DNA of 64,000 bases from Unio delphinus (GCA_029339505.1 JAQISU010000025.1:4621501-4685500), one strand, 5' to 3'. Counted from the first letter of the stretch, positions 36,463-50,685 are shown. Notes: generated by a model from the letters alone, not told the origin. Made by a program: numbers and translations.

Positions 36463-38200
36463 ATGCTAGGTTGATTGACATAATAAAATGCTAGGTTGAT
36501 TGACATAATAAAATGCTAGGTTGATTGACATAATAAAATGCTAGGTTGATTGACAAAATAAAATGCTAGGTTGATTGACATAATAAAATGCTAGGTTGAT
36601 TGACATAATAAAATGCTAGGTTGATTGACATAATAAAATGCTAGGTTGATTGACATAATAAAATGCTAGGCTGATTGACATAAAAAAATGCTAGGTTGAT
36701 TGACAAAATAAAATGCTAGGTTGATTGACATAATAAAATGCTAGGTTGATTGACATAATAAAATGCTAGGTTGATTGACAAAATAAAATGCTAGGTTGAT
36801 TGACATAATAAAATGCTAGGTTGATTGACATAATAAAATGCTAGGTTGATTGACATAATAAAATGCTAGGTTGATTGACATAATGAAATGCTAGGTTGAT
36901 TGACATAATAAAATGCTAGGTTGATTGACATAATAAAATGCTAGGTTGATTGACATAATAAAATGCTAGGTTGATTGACATAATATAATGCTAGGTTCAT
37001 TGACATAATAAAATGCTAGGTTGATTGACATAATAAAATTCTAGGTTGATTGACATAATAAAATGCTAGGTTGATTGACATAATAAAAAATGCTAGGTTG
37101 ATTGACATAATAAAATGCTAGGTTGATTGATATAATAAATAATGCTAGGCTTATTGACATAATAAAAAATGCTAGGTTGATTGACATAATAAATTGCTAG
37201 GTTGAATGACAGAATAAAATGCTAGGTTGATTGACCTAATAAAATGCTAGGTTGATTGACATAATAAAATGCTAGGTTGATTGACCTAATAAAATGCTAG
37301 GTTGATTGACATAATAAAATGCTAGGTTGATTGACATAATAAAATGCTAGGTTGATTGACATAACAAAATGCTAGGTTGATTGACATAATAAAATGCTAG
37401 GTTGATTGACATAATAAAAAATGCTAGGTTGATTGACATAATAAAAAATGCTAGGTTGATTGACATAATAAATTGCTAGGTTGATTGACATAATAAAATG
37501 CTAGGTTGATTGACATAATATAACGCTAGGTTGATTGACATAATAAAATGCTAGGTTGATTGACATAATAAAATGCTAGGTTGATTGACATAATAAAATG
37601 CTAGATTGATTGACATAATAAAATGCTAGGTTGATTGACATAATAAAATGCTAGGTTGATTGACATAATAAAATGCTAGGTTGATTGACATAATAAAATG
37701 CTAGGTTGATTGACATAATAAAATGCTAGGTTGATTGACCTAATAAAATGCTAGGTTGATTGACATAATAAAATGCTAGGTTGATTGACATAATAAAATG
37801 CTAGGTTGATTGACATAATAAAATGCTAGGTTGATTGACATAATAAAATGCTAGGTTGATTGACATAATAAAATGCTAGGTTGATTGACATAATAAAATG
37901 CTAGATTGATTGACATAATAAAATGCTAGGTTGATTGACATAATGAAATGCTAGGTTCATTGACATAATAAAATGCTAGGTTGATTGACATAATAAAATG
38001 CTAGGTTGATTGACATAATAAAATGCTAGGTTGATTGACATAATAAAATGCTAGGTTGATTGACATAATAAAATGCTAGGTTGATTGACATAATAATATG
38101 CTAGGTTGATTGACATAATAAAATGCTAGGTTGATTGACATAATAAAATGCTAGGTTGATTGACAAAATAAAATGCTAGGTTGATTGACATAATAAAATG
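36463..38200. repeat. 25-bp minisatellite, about 70 copies
   Basis: Unit ATGCTAGGTTGATTGACATA plus ATAAA, repeated for 1.74 kb in intron 4. Most copies are identical. Variants include CAAAATAAA, GACCTAAT and 27-bp units with two extra A. Copies show no spacers, so this is not a CRISPR array. Confidence 0.97.
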
Positions 38201-38712
38201 CATTTATTATTCCAGCGACGAAATGAAAACTTTTTATGTGTACATGTGAGAGGGAAATTTGATTCAATTGAGCTATATGTAACCCGCTTTCAATGAGCTC
38301 AAGAATTGCGATGCTGTGATTACCGTCGAAACGAAATTGATACATTGAATCACATACTAAAGGTACCCCATACGTATCCCAACGTTTAAATCGAAACACA
38401 TAAAGGTCAATGACCATTATTTGTATTTATTATTAACTACTTAATACGCGCGGAAAATTAGTATTGTTAAATATGGCATATTTGTATTAGACCGAGTAAC
38501 CGTAGGGGAAACAGACTCGGTATATATTCATATATATGAATAAGAGACAGACAGACAGACATACAGACAGACAGACAGAGACAAAGTAATGTATATGTAT
38601 GTCTGAACGAAAGTCTAGGAGTGTATCTGAAGAAAGCAAAAACGTGCATTCACACATATACAATACTCAAACGTTTGTGTACGCTCAAAATATTACTTTT
38701 CATGGAGCAAAG
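38201..38712. other. End of ABCG intron 4
   Basis: No gene. A short (CAGA)n tract lies at about 38540-38583. Confidence 0.5.
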
Positions 38713-38874
38713 GAACCGACATCAGGCCTCGATTCTAGTACTGCACTGGTCCTGATGCAGCAGCTGAGGAAATTCGCGGACGAAAAGAACAAGATTATCA
38801 TCTTCAGCATCCATCAACCATCAAGTCAGATGTACCACATGTTTGACAAGCTTCTTCTTCTGGCTCAAGGAAAG
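38713..38874 (+). CDS. ABCG-family transporter, coding exon 5
   Basis: Encodes residues 185-238, beginning with catalytic Glu in EPTSGLDS (D-loop) and including the H-loop SIHQPSS (His218) and FDKLLLLAQGK. All residues expected for ATP hydrolysis are present. Acceptor GCAAAG, donor GTGAGT. Phase 0 on both sides, so the exon is a multiple of three. Confidence 0.95.
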
Positions 38875-39571
38875 GTGAGTAAAACGTTTTACCAGAAAAT
38901 GAATTGACTTTTCTATCTCACAATCATATTACAATATAGTATATTTTGTGTTTAACAAGGTAAGAAATGTAGTGGGTATTTGTGAGGATCTGCAGAGAGT
39001 AATGCTGGTTTTCTATGAGTGTTGCACTCTAAGTCAAGACTGTTATCTAAATTCTAACACACTCAAGAGTAGCAAGAAATAAACTCGTATGAAACGTCTT
39101 GAAGTCAGAACGGTGTCCATGTTTCGAACAGTACACTGGGTTTCCCACTGTCGTAATTTTAAACTATTCCCCCAAAAATCGTTCGCACCTCTCTCAACAA
39201 TCAATGCTATTGGAAGATAAAATCTTCTACTTTCTTGCAAAAAATCCAACCGTCTCTTTAACATCATTTTACAAAGAATTATCAAATTTCCAAAGCAAAC
39301 AGAAACTATAGAAATATTAAGCATCAATTAGCTGTCATTAAATATGTTTAGCATGTTCGTTTTGCTAAAATTGACTTGATAGAAAAACTGAACTAATAAT
39401 TCAAAACGAAGCAGACAAAGTAAGCAAACGGGTCGTACAGGCTGTGGCATTGTTTGCAACGTCACCTTGGAAGTCTTTTCGAACAAGATGATGTTGGACA
39501 AGTCGTAAACGTTCAACATTAGCAGGTGCTTTACAAAATACATTTTCCTGTCAGTTTCGTTTTGCTTGCAG

Positions 39572-39669
39572 GTGGCGTTTGTCGGTCACAGATCAGATGC
39601 ATTGATGCACCTGCAGCAAGTGGGCTTCGAGTGTGAAATCCATTACAATCCTGCGGACTTCATTAGTAA
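39572..39669 (+). CDS. ABCG-family transporter, coding exon 6 (two possible donors)
   Basis: Encodes VAFVGHRSDALMHLQQVGF and HYNPADFI, the end of the ATPase domain (residues 239-270). Two overlapping donors exist: GTAAGT after 39665 and GTACGT after 39669. Only the second joins exon 7 in frame without another exon. Using the stronger first donor would need an unseen exon of 3n+1 bases in intron 6. The acceptor is TTGCTTGCAG. Confidence 0.85.
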
Positions 39670-39783
39670 GTACGTCTTTGTAAATATCTATTAATTCAAA
39701 CAGAAAAGGAAGAAAACAATGAAAGTTAAGTCTCTGCCTGTTATAAAGTGTACGATCCTAAAAGCCAAGCTACTTCTATTAAA

Positions 39784-39815
<32 letters not shown>

Positions 39816-40557
39816 TGCAGGGGTGGGATGCGCATAAATTGTCTAGGTTCATTCTGGATTTTTATTTTCTCTGACCATATGTGCTCCTTATAAAAATATG
39901 ATTGGTCGGTTTGCCTGTGTTACTACCTGGCGCATGGGCTGACAGCTGAGGCTTGACGGCTGTTTGTATCTAGCAAAACCATGCACCATTAAATCAATCT
40001 AGTTGTAACGATTTTCACACCTAGCCAAATTTGGAGAGATCGAAAGCTGTATATGCTTCATTAATCACATTTTATATAGTACCAAAACACCTATTAATCA
40101 CATCTTTATATAGTACCAAACCACCTATTAATCACATCTTTATATAGTACCAAACCACCTATTAATCACATCTTTATATAGTACCAAACCACCTATTAAT
40201 CACATCTTTATATAGTACCAAACCACCTATTAATCACATCTTTATATAGTACCAAACCACCTATTCTTAACAACTCTACACGCTGGTTGTACACTTTGCA
40301 ATTTGACTTTACATGTACTGGCAAGGTTTGTGTGCCTCTTCGCAATTGTGTCACTTTTATCTTATGCCTACAGATGACCTGTAAAATACCGGTCGATGTA
40401 TAGCTACTGTCAAAGACGTAGCAGCAGTAATGGTATCAATGCTTTAAGCTACTGTCATAGCAACGAATAATGTAACTAATACTTATACTAACGCGACGTT
40501 CTCTAGTTCTTCTGTTTCCTCGGGTTAACAATACATACATATATGCACTTTTGCTGA

Positions 40558-40589
<32 letters not shown>

Positions 40590-41674
40590 ATAGTAGTAGT
40601 AATAGTAGTAGTAGTTGTAGTATCCTGCTTTCCTCGGAAATAAGGGGAGCATTATTTTATCCAGCCTGTTTGTGCGTGCGTTTGTTTCAGTATAGAGACT
40701 CCACTTTTTGGCATTGATTCGATTTAGTTTGTAGGTGTGCAAAAGGCAGCTTGACTATTGATAGAGCCATGTTGTTGTACGCATGTATTTTATATTAGGA
40801 AAACTTACAAGTTCTTTGATCAGCATGTCTGTTAATTCCTATTCCTAACCACACACCTCAGTGTCTAGGTGTCAGAACGATACCCTGGGTCATGTGCTAG
40901 ACTAATGAAATTGCGTTCCCTGATTCATGGCTTATAAACTGTTGAGATTCCTTCCTTACAAAACATATTTGCTCTAACTGAGCAGGGAAAGAGAAAAGAG
41001 TATATGCAGCTAGTATTGGCCCCACTCCACCCCAACTGTCAATGTGTAACATGATAATCGGGTGGGAGTTTCGGATTCACAATAGGATACTTTTGACGAT
41101 GATACAAATACAAAGTTTAATAATGAATGACTTCAAGGAGCAATCAAATTATGAATACGTGCGTGTATATTTAATCCATGTATAGGATTTTTACATAATA
41201 ACCCACGCATGTAATGAAGGAAAATACAAACAAAAGACAAACACAAAGGCGTGAATGATTCACAGTCACCAAACAATGGGAAGATGGATATAGTTTACTA
41301 AAGTAGCAAAAAATGTAGAATTTTACTTATTGAAAAAAATGAAATTACTCATAGTTAAATTTTGCAAATGAAAAAGTACAGTCCTGATAGATACAATAGA
41401 TTTTACGACCCACACAATTTAGCCCACGGCTACAAGATTACATGCAAGGAAATACACTCCGGTGTCAGAACACTTTATTTCAGTTCCACGGCTGCTAAAG
41501 TATTGCTTTACAGCTGCTATGAATAATTCATGTGTTTGTGTGTTTGGCTTTACAGCCATCACCACATTGACGTCGATTTATCCGTTACTTGTAACGCTCG
41601 GGTCCCCCTATCTACTCTGGACAACACCGCGGACACTCCAAATACTGGACAGTTGAAATCATGTATAATAGCGT

Positions 41675-41754
<80 letters not shown>

Positions 41755-42930
41755 TGTATGTATGTATGTATTTATGTATATGACACGGGCATAAAAAAGT
41801 AATAACATTATACACGGTAAGTTATATAGATTATGTTACTGGCACAATAATTACAAACAGTTTCAGAAATAAACCTAACCTTACTGGATAAGAATCCTAC
41901 TGTACTAAATATTTCTTAAAAAATGTAGATATATATTACTATTATACATCCTTCTCTAAGTCGTAAATAGAATATAAGTGAGTGCATTATTATGTGTAAA
42001 CCAAATCTACAAAACACGCACATATTTGACGTGGTAGTACAATATTGATATCGTATATACGAGAAATGATTTAAGCTTGCATACATCTACAGCTGGAGTT
42101 GTGCGATTACTTATAGTAGACCACCGACTGTCAAGACGTTCCGTAATGTCAAAAGCTGTAAATGCGGTGAAGTATTTATGCACATCTATTGTCTGTGCAA
42201 TGAAGCATTCTGTTCATCTCATCAAAAGCACTTCGAACCAGCGGCATAGGATGGCCGAAATACGACACAAGATATACATGATTAACCCTCGGGTATCGTT
42301 GAACCCTAAAAACGAAACTCTAGTACACGAATTTCATACATATACAAAATGGTCTATACTATTCTGTGACCCAGTGAATCCGTATCCCCAATGACTTAGT
42401 ACCACTTCATACTGGGGAAACTAATAATATACCGGCTTATAACCTTTATGTACCTTTTATATACTCATTTTTGTCTCCGTTAACTCTACTTTGTCCGAAT
42501 CGTGCAATAGCTTAAGATATTGCACACCTTCATATTGCACTCACGTGTACGACACGTGTGCCCAATAGTTCTATAGTTTGTTTATGAACTACTTTGTAAA
42601 GAAATCACACACACTCATGTAGTAGATGCTTTACGTTTTTGCTAATTAAATTTGTTTCTGAATGAACTAAAGCATATGTTTCGTGGATTAGGACATACCA
42701 GATGCTATGCAATATTTTGCGTTACCGTTTTTTGATACAATGTTTCGGACTTAGGATAGTGATAGACGCCAGACAAAACATAACATGTCTGGCTTCCTTA
42801 CAAAAAGCATATACGTTGTATGGCAAAAACATGTCTTCTTTAGCTGGTAATAAGAATGGTAAAAGAAAAAAAAATTAAATTCCGTATTCCTCAAAGTATA
42901 CTTTTTTAGTTATTCATATTTAAATTACAT
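39670..42930. other. ABCG intron 6, left part
   Basis: No gene recognised. It holds a (TG)n tract at about 39787-39816, the 34-bp satellite at 40060-40263, a (TAG)n tract at about 40558-40620 and (TA)n(TATG)n at about 41679-41772. An open frame at 42077-42394 has no recognised motif. Confidence 0.6.
40060..40263. repeat. Second 34-bp satellite, six copies
   Basis: The unit begins ATTAATCACATCTTTATATA and ends GTACCAAACCACCT. The first copy is 33 bp with small changes; the others are near identical. Confidence 0.95.
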
Positions 42931-43540
42931 GAGCTATGTCATGGGATCTAAAGCTTGATTACACATTACACATTGATCAACTCCATGTACTTCAAGATGT
43001 TCAAAACACAGCTGCTCAGATCATCATTAGAGTACCACGATCAGAGATCACCTCCCCGCTGCTCTGTACCCTACACTGGCTATCCATTCAATCCAGAATC
43101 AAACACAAAATTAGTTCTCTGTGATACATTTCAGTGACAGATTCCAGTCCAACATACCTATCTGGCCTCACCTATGTGTATACCCAGCAAGATACTTACG
43201 CTCCTCTTCTGACAATCGGATACTCATTTTTCCTACTATGAAAACAAAGTCATATGAACAACGTTCTTTTGCATATCAGGGGGCAGTAACGTGGAACGAA
43301 TTGCCCAACGAAATAAGACACAATGACACAGTCATCCCTTTAAAGAGTGCTCTTAAAACTCATCTTTTTCGACTGCAATAGCAAACTTAAGGAAAGACCT
43401 AATAATGTTTCATACCTTACATATGTTCAGCATGTTTTTATGTTTTCTAATTTAATGACGTTATTTTTTTCTGTAGTCATATCATGATGTTGTAAAGCGC
43501 TTAGAGCTACTAAAGATTAGGCGCTATATAATGTACCCAT
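42931..43540 (+). pseudogene. L2-like LINE 3' end in intron 6
   Basis: Two overlapping frames (42936-43124 and 43121-43381) read the RT C-terminal region of L2/CR1-like elements: LQDVQNTAAQIIIRVPRSE, LHWLSIQSRIKHK, then YLRSSSDNRIL, FAYQGAVTWNELPNEIR and LKTHLF. A frameshift separates them. The tail AAGCGCTTAGAGC...GGCGCTATATAAT near 43496-43532 is the stem-type 3' end common in L2-like elements. 5' truncated, as usual for LINEs. Confidence 0.85.
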
Positions 43541-44368
43541 TCTTTTTATTATTTTTGTTTTTTTTAAATTGTATTTTATTTTCGATTACTTTCCAAGTGC
43601 AATAACAACCTCCTGTCTTCCACTCAAATTGAAATGAACATTATGTTCCATAGCGTCTTTGTGATCATTATAGTTTGAAAGATTCCAAAGATTCAGTAAT
43701 AGAACAGAAACACACATGCAGATGAGTCAAGACCCAGTTTCCTCGCTGCACCAATCCAGTGAATCTTCACGTAGAATGTACAGAATAAATCAAGGCCATA
43801 ACCACGAAATAAATTTAGTAGAATCAACAAAAACAAAACCCAAATCTATTCGTTCTAGATCAAATTGAAAAGATGTTGCAATGCGCATTCATTCACAATG
43901 TGACTCTAAATTTAAATTCTAACCAGTCCAAAAGGACAATTTCCAGCGCGCAACTAAGTTCCAATTTATCTGGGCGGAGTTATGTGGACGTTAATAGTGT
44001 TGTTGTTATGTACTGATGGATCAGCGCTTGTATGTTTTTAGAATACAGCACAAATTCAGTTACTTTGTTCCTTTTAGTGTATTTTTATTTTTATAATTAA
44101 ACCTTAGGTTAAATAAAAAAATTAGCATGTCATAAAGAGTTTACTGCATTCATATGGGAAAATGTGAACTGGTATTGTCGGATGGATATACTGCACGCCC
44201 TAGGTTGTGTAGTACATCTATCTGAAAATCTCGTTCACATGTTCCATATAAATGTGGTAACCTCTTACTAGTCAGAAAAGAAGAATTCAAATCTGCAACC
44301 GAAATTTTCTCAATGTGTCTATTTTTAAGCACTTAAGGTTTTTCTCTTGGGACACAGATTTTGGAGAT
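43541..44368. other. No gene recognised (intron 6)
   Basis: AT-rich sequence without repeats matched elsewhere in the window. Confidence 0.4.
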
Positions 44369-44385
44369 ATTATTATTATTATTGC

Positions 44386-44439
<54 letters not shown>

Positions 44440-44486
44440 CATTATTATTAATTATTATTATAGTCATTATTATTATTATTATTATT

Positions 44487-44519
<33 letters not shown>

Positions 44520-44608
44520 ATTATAGTCATCATTATTATTATTATGATTACTATTATTATTATTATTATTATCATTATTATCATTATTATTAATTATTAT
44601 TATAGTCA

Positions 44609-44667
<59 letters not shown>

Positions 44668-44668
44668 T
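44369..44668. repeat. (TTA)n microsatellite
   Basis: About 300 bp of interrupted ATT/TTA with recurrent TATAGTCAT interruptions, suggesting internal duplication of a larger block. Confidence 0.95.
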
Positions 44669-45117
44669 TGTAGTGGGAATATTAAAGTCGAATGAGAGCT
44701 CGATCAAACTATTGACATATACTGCTACGAAAAGGTAAACAATTTTCTGTATTGTATTCTTTTTTTCTTGAAAAGTACATGGGAATATCTTTCAAGTCTG
44801 TGTGTAGCTAAAGGGGGATATACTGATTTCTCATGTTTGTCGACTTTATAATTTTCAGAAAGATTTAAGCAGTTATAAAACTTCAAATTAAACTGCTTAA
44901 ACTGCAAAGAAATCACGCAAATACCACATTACCTTGAAAATAGAGACGTCATTGCAGTATGTTTGCAGGTAAAACGTAAGCGTTTCGTGGAACCCTTGTT
45001 TAATGTTTATTCTTTGATTATTTACAATGTTGACAAGCATGATGGGTCTGTTGTCGTGGTGCATTTCTATGGGCAAGAAAACTAATGGATATTGGACTGA
45101 ACTATTGTGGAATTATA

Positions 45118-45346
<229 letters not shown>

Positions 45347-45442
45347 GTGTGCTTTCTTCGCCAGCGACGAAAGAAAACCTGATCAGCTCTTTTACAATGG
45401 TTCCTAATGTCTACAGAAATTTTCAATCATATATTTCCACAG

Positions 45443-45540
45443 ACATGACATGTATCATGAAAATGAATTGTCTCCGAATCGTACAAGTGACAATTTAATC
45501 AAAGGCGTTACCAATGAAGCGTACAGTATGGAGGAGACAG
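45443..45540 (+). CDS. ABCG-family transporter, coding exon 7
   Basis: Encodes the polar linker between the ATPase and membrane domains (residues 272-303: [20 protein letters not shown]). The reading frame is set by exact phase agreement with exon 8. The acceptor is TTCCACAG and the donor GTAAGT. Linkers diverge quickly, so similarity gives little support; splice sites and phase carry the call. Confidence 0.75.
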
Positions 45541-45799
45541 GTAAGTTCCACTTGAATGTATCGTCCCCAAACACTTCCATGTATTTTTGTAATCAAAACG
45601 CTTGAAGATACATGTGTTTTGCCGGTGTTTTGGGTAAAGTTTTGTACACTTCGACAAACATATTGCCCATATTAATAAGCGTAAACTCGTTCATGCCAAT
45701 ATAAAAAGAGAGCACAGATTGGTTCACATTATTACCTTGCTATTTCACCAGACTGTTATGAATTCTTTCAACCATTGTTTTGGCCGATGTTTTTAATTT

Positions 45800-46060
45800 C
45801 GTTTGTTTTGTATGTTTTATATGGTTTAACGCCATATTTGAGCACAATATAGGCTGTACATGGCGGCCAGTATTAATGGTGGATGAAGAACCCGGACAAC
45901 CCCCGGAAAAAACCACAGACCCACGAGAAGCTACTGGCAAGCTTTCTCACATAACTACATTTGCCGAATCTTAGACTCGAACACACGCAGAGAGAGGTGA
46001 GATGGCAGTGGTCCGTAACAGACAGCGCTTTAGACCACTCGGCCACTCGGGGCCCCTATT
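45800..46060 (-). mobile_element. SINE S1, copy 4
   Basis: Minus-strand full-length copy from GGTTTAACGCCAT to the head complement GGCCACTCGGGGCCCC. Confidence 0.85.
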
Positions 46061-46253
46061 TTAATTTCGTACAGAAAATGGGAGTAGGATTTGAGTTCAC
46101 ATTTAACTCGCCACAAATCAACATCCACACCGGTCATGTTCAACGTCGTCTTCAGGCAGTTGTAATGTACTGCGTGTGCGTGTTATTTTGTTTTATTTCA
46201 TTACGATACATTACATCATATCGCTACGATGTTTGTGGTGCGGTCGTTTATTG

Positions 46254-46478
46254 TGGGACGTCGTGCCACAGACATGTAGCATCATGTCACACCCAGTCAC
46301 ATTATTCTGACACCAGGTCGACCAGTCCTTACACTAACCTCTTAATGCTGATCACCTAGACATTATTCTATTCTGCTACACTACAAGCATACTAGCTATA
46401 TGACTAGCTATTCTGCTACACTACAAGCATACTAGCTATATGACAAACAATTGTAAAGGCTACGTTAACAATCCAAAT
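46254..46478. mobile_element. SINE S2 fragments, copy 5
   Basis: 46254-46360 is the S2 body on the minus strand (AGTCACATTATTCTGACACC). About 46435-46478 resembles the S2 tail in plus orientation. Between them is a 40-bp unit present twice (46369-46444). Confidence 0.6.
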
Positions 46479-47645
46479 CACAAATATATACACACAAACA
46501 CGCACACACGCATTATGTAACAAAATGTGCAATCTATTTTTCATTGTTCTTACCATTGGTTGGAATTGTTATTTTTAATTAAATGTTTATTGTATACATA
46601 CCTAAACATTAATAAACAAAAGTTGACACTCATTTATTATTAAATATTTCAACAATGAAAAACTTCTCTGAGCACAGGATAACTTATAAACTATAATTAT
46701 ATTCTGTCGATCAAAACTATATCCTCCGATTTTAAAAATTGTATCATGTTACGAATTGTACATAATTTATGTCATTACAAACCTTATAAAAAGTACATAA
46801 AAATTAACTATCTCAAAAAGGACAGTTCTTTTTTAGGTTACAGCAAAGATAATATCAAATATAAATTAAAACCAAAACAAACCTCTTTCTGCCAGTATGT
46901 AAAAATTAAATCATTCATATCTTTTCTGTCTCTGTCTTGCATAGTCTTTTAACTCTGGGATTTAGGTTATTCTACCATACAATACAACTCTAAAATATCA
47001 ATGCGTATACAGCGTCACGCGCTAATTGTTTTAGTGACATTATATAGATTAGGGCCGGGGGATTAAAGAATGGCACCGTGGACTTATTCAGATGCTGTGA
47101 ATAATGAACCAAACGCTAGAGAATAGAGCATGGAGATCAGTCTAGAGATGTTTAAATGCACTTTAATATCACTATACAGTTCATGATCGGCTTTGATATA
47201 GCGAGACTAGTAACTAGCAAAATCGTTACATAAGTCGCCATTACAAATGTATGCAATACAGCTTTCTTAGCATCGAAAACTCGATGACACTGTTCACAGA
47301 GAGGATTGAGAAATTCAGTTACCAATGTTATCTCGGTATCGCAGCATTTTTTGTTCACAGCCATTTCTTTCGATTAGTCACCTGAGGACGCATAAAATGT
47401 CGAATTTTGAGCGAACACCGACATTTATATTAGAGCCCAAACATGACAAAGTGTGTCAATTCTTATTCAAGAAAAAAATGTCGTATCGTTCTTCGTTTTA
47501 TGCGTTGTCTCGGATCAGTTAATATACTCTACGATTATTTTCTACTAGAAAAGTTCGAGTCAATCAAAAACAATAGTTCGTCTCACAAACAACAGTCTGT
47601 CGACTTGTCCCGTTCAACCAGAGCGTAGCTCTGTGATATCTTCTG

Positions 47646-47814
<169 letters not shown>

Positions 47815-49582
47815 ACAATTGTCAGGCTAAAAAAAATGTCTACTCAGAATCTGATAAAATCACTGACTAGCTAACCGTTTACATAGTAGAGTTATTAAGA
47901 TTTAGATCGCATCAATGTGTGATTTCATTTTTGTTTTGTTCAGAGCAGTCAAACGAAATGTGCATAAGTAATACACGAGTTCTTTTGGAAAATCTTGAAA
48001 ATCTTTATTCAATATAGTACTGATGGAGTTCGGTATGTAGTTTTCAGACAGGATATAAAATCAATAAGGCAACATCGGTATGCAGCCATTAAGTTTACCT
48101 TTACCAAACTCTTAGCGGATCGGTGTAGATCTCAGAGAATTTGAGTAGGCAAAACCATATGTTGATAAACTATTCCAATACATTGAGCAATGACTGTACT
48201 AACTCCTCGTGGCGGGTTTAGACAGCGCCTAAAGATTCACTTAGTTTCAATAAGCAATCAATAAGCACAGTAAATGCTGAGAATTTTTCTTTGCTCAACA
48301 TCTTACTTTAAAATGCATCACGTGATGGTTTTAAAGGTTTAATAATATTTCACCCCTAACTTGAAATGGACCTTTCAACGCTGGAAAGATCTATGATGAG
48401 TGTAATTATTGTTTCATGAGGTATATATTTGTTATTTGACGTTCATTTTATCCAGTTTACTATCGTTATCAAGTTCTGAATTTAACTTCTCTCTTTCTCG
48501 GGCTGATCAGATGGTAGGATTCCAACCCATACCTTTTCAATCGCAATTTCGGTACTCGAAACCGCTTAGCCACCGTATATTATGACTACATTAGTCAACT
48601 CTTACGACATGGCTCTGAAAGACGCGACCCGACAAGCCGTACCCTGTGGCCCGTAAATTATTAGTCTGGCGAGGTGTCATGAGAAGAAAAACAAACCAAA
48701 GGTAGTGCGGCCCTTGGGACATAGAAAATGCCCTCATCCTCGGGGTGGTTTGAGTTTGAGACCCTGTCTTACGACGTGCAGGACGAAACATTTTTGGAAC
48801 CTGTTCAAAATGTATATATCTTGTAAAACAGGTGCGTGTATAGGTGATTTGTTTTCTAAATTCATCACATTTTGTTTGACATTTTTGAAAGCCAGACTAA
48901 TGTAAGTAATCCTTTGCGCTTTACACTGTTGTTTTGCAGTCGGGAGGATCTCCAATAAAATTGTATACAATGTTTACAAACTGTTTAAACATTGTTCTGT
49001 AAGTTTCAATTATATTAAAAGTTAAATTTTTTGATGACACCTTAAAAGTGAGGCTATCACTGGTTGCCAGCCATATTGGTAACACTGACCTATTTCACGC
49101 AATGGTGACAGCACTTGATAGCACTTTACGGTTGCATGTGTTGTAATTAAATCTGTTGGACACATTTATTAGAGGAGCAACTTAGCAAAACGTAGTAGAA
49201 AATTTTATTGACTGACTTTCAAGGCTCAACTTGAAAAGGAATATTTAGATAATGTGACTTAATTTCAATGATGATGAAGAAGATGATGATTATATTTCAG
49301 AACGGATGTTGATTTGAATGATTACAACAAATCAAATCTGATTCACTTGGCTGTTAAGATTATGATATGAGTAGTTATGTATATTTATGTGACGTGGATC
49401 ATTTCTTAGTTAATTAGGATAAATTATGAAAACATTATTCGCACATCATTTTCAACCTTGCAATAACAAAACCACACCAGATTTAGCAGTAAATAAACTG
49501 TTTATATTGAATTACCTGCGAAGGGACAGAAATATTGAATTACCTGAGAAGGGAAAAAAATATTTTGTTTTCTTTTATTCAG

Positions 49583-49830
49583 ATATTAAAGTTCAGAGGG
49601 ATTCCTCGGACAAGAGAAAGGTGAAAGAAACCTCGGAAGAAACAAAAAAATGGCCAACCTCGTTTTCTACACAGCTCCGTATGTTGTCGTGGAGGACGTT
49701 TAAAGTGTCTCGAGGTCGAATTCTACATCTGTATGAATTACTTCAATCAATGATACTTGCTGTTGTTCTTGGATTGGTCTTCTTTCAGATACCCCACACG
49801 ATTGGGTCCCTACGAGACAGAATGGGATTG
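49583..49830 (+). CDS. ABCG-family transporter, coding exon 8
   Basis: Encodes residues 304-386: a charged stretch (KRKVKETSEETKKWPTSF), the connecting helix QLRMLSWRTFKVSRGR, and membrane helix 1 (about 353-373, LYELLQSMILAVVLGLVFFQ). Acceptor TTTTATTCAG, donor GTAAGT. Phase 1 in, phase 0 out. Confidence 0.93.
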
Positions 49831-50049
49831 GTAAGTATATAATGTTTATTTTATACGTCGTCAGTCCAGGCCGATCATACCCAATGTATGTTCTGTACTA
49901 GCGCAAATGAGAACTTGCACCCTGAGGTACTTTATCCTTGCTTTTGTGCGATTAGTACGACTGCGAAGGAGATGTTCTTTCAATTTGTTATTATTTGTTG
50001 TTGTTTCTTGTTTTAGGCATATGCGGACATTTTCTCTTTGTAAATGTTT

Positions 50050-50107
50050 ATAATTCATAACTCATAATTCATAATTCATAATGCATAATTCATAATTCAT
50101 AATTCAT
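50050..50107. repeat. 9-10 bp AT-rich tandem repeat in intron 8
   Basis: Units of CATAATTCAT with small changes, about six copies. Confidence 0.85.
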
Positions 50108-50504
50108 CGCAGCCACATTTTATTTCCAAAGCATTAATGTGCTCCATTAAAAAAATCCTTCAGAAGAAAAACTAAAACGGACAAGGTATCACAAAAGATT
50201 GTCCTAAAACTATATATATCTGTTCTGTCCACCTTAAGTGTATGCCTGCTTAACTTTTCTTCTAACTTTAAGTGTCTCGCTTAATATTAGCATAATTGTG
50301 ATATGTTTAGACTTACACTGACCAAAGAGTTATTGCCTCCTTGTGTTTCGTCCGTCTATATGAACATTAAACAAACTGCTGAAAACGTCCACTGTTTCAC
50401 GTATGACTCTTTGAAGTCAAGATTGTCATTTACAAATACCTGGAAATTATTAAAGCAAGAAAAGTCCGATACATATACCAAGACTGCTCATCTCGACTGC
50501 TGAC

Positions 50505-50595
<91 letters not shown>
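50505..50595. repeat. (TA)n microsatellite, intron 8
   Basis: About 90 bp of TA ending roughly 90 bp before the exon 9 acceptor. Confidence 0.95.
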
Positions 50596-50597
<2 letters not shown>

Positions 50598-50685
50598 GGT
50601 ACAGGTGCGATGCGGATAAGGGATACCTTAATTTCAGCAAATCTCTCTTTATTGGTCTAATACTAATTATAATATTTTATTTCAG

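Noticed and set aside
36463..38200. CRISPR-like array
   Set aside because: The units are directly adjacent with no unique spacers, and the context is a eukaryotic intron. It is a minisatellite.
42077..42394. Possible missing ABCG exon or separate gene
   Set aside because: No ABC motif, phase-compatible splice sites not evident, no other recognised family.
45417..45442. Alternative exon 7 acceptor at CTACAG|AAATTT
   Set aside because: It gives phase 0 and a frame that does not fit either exon 6 donor.
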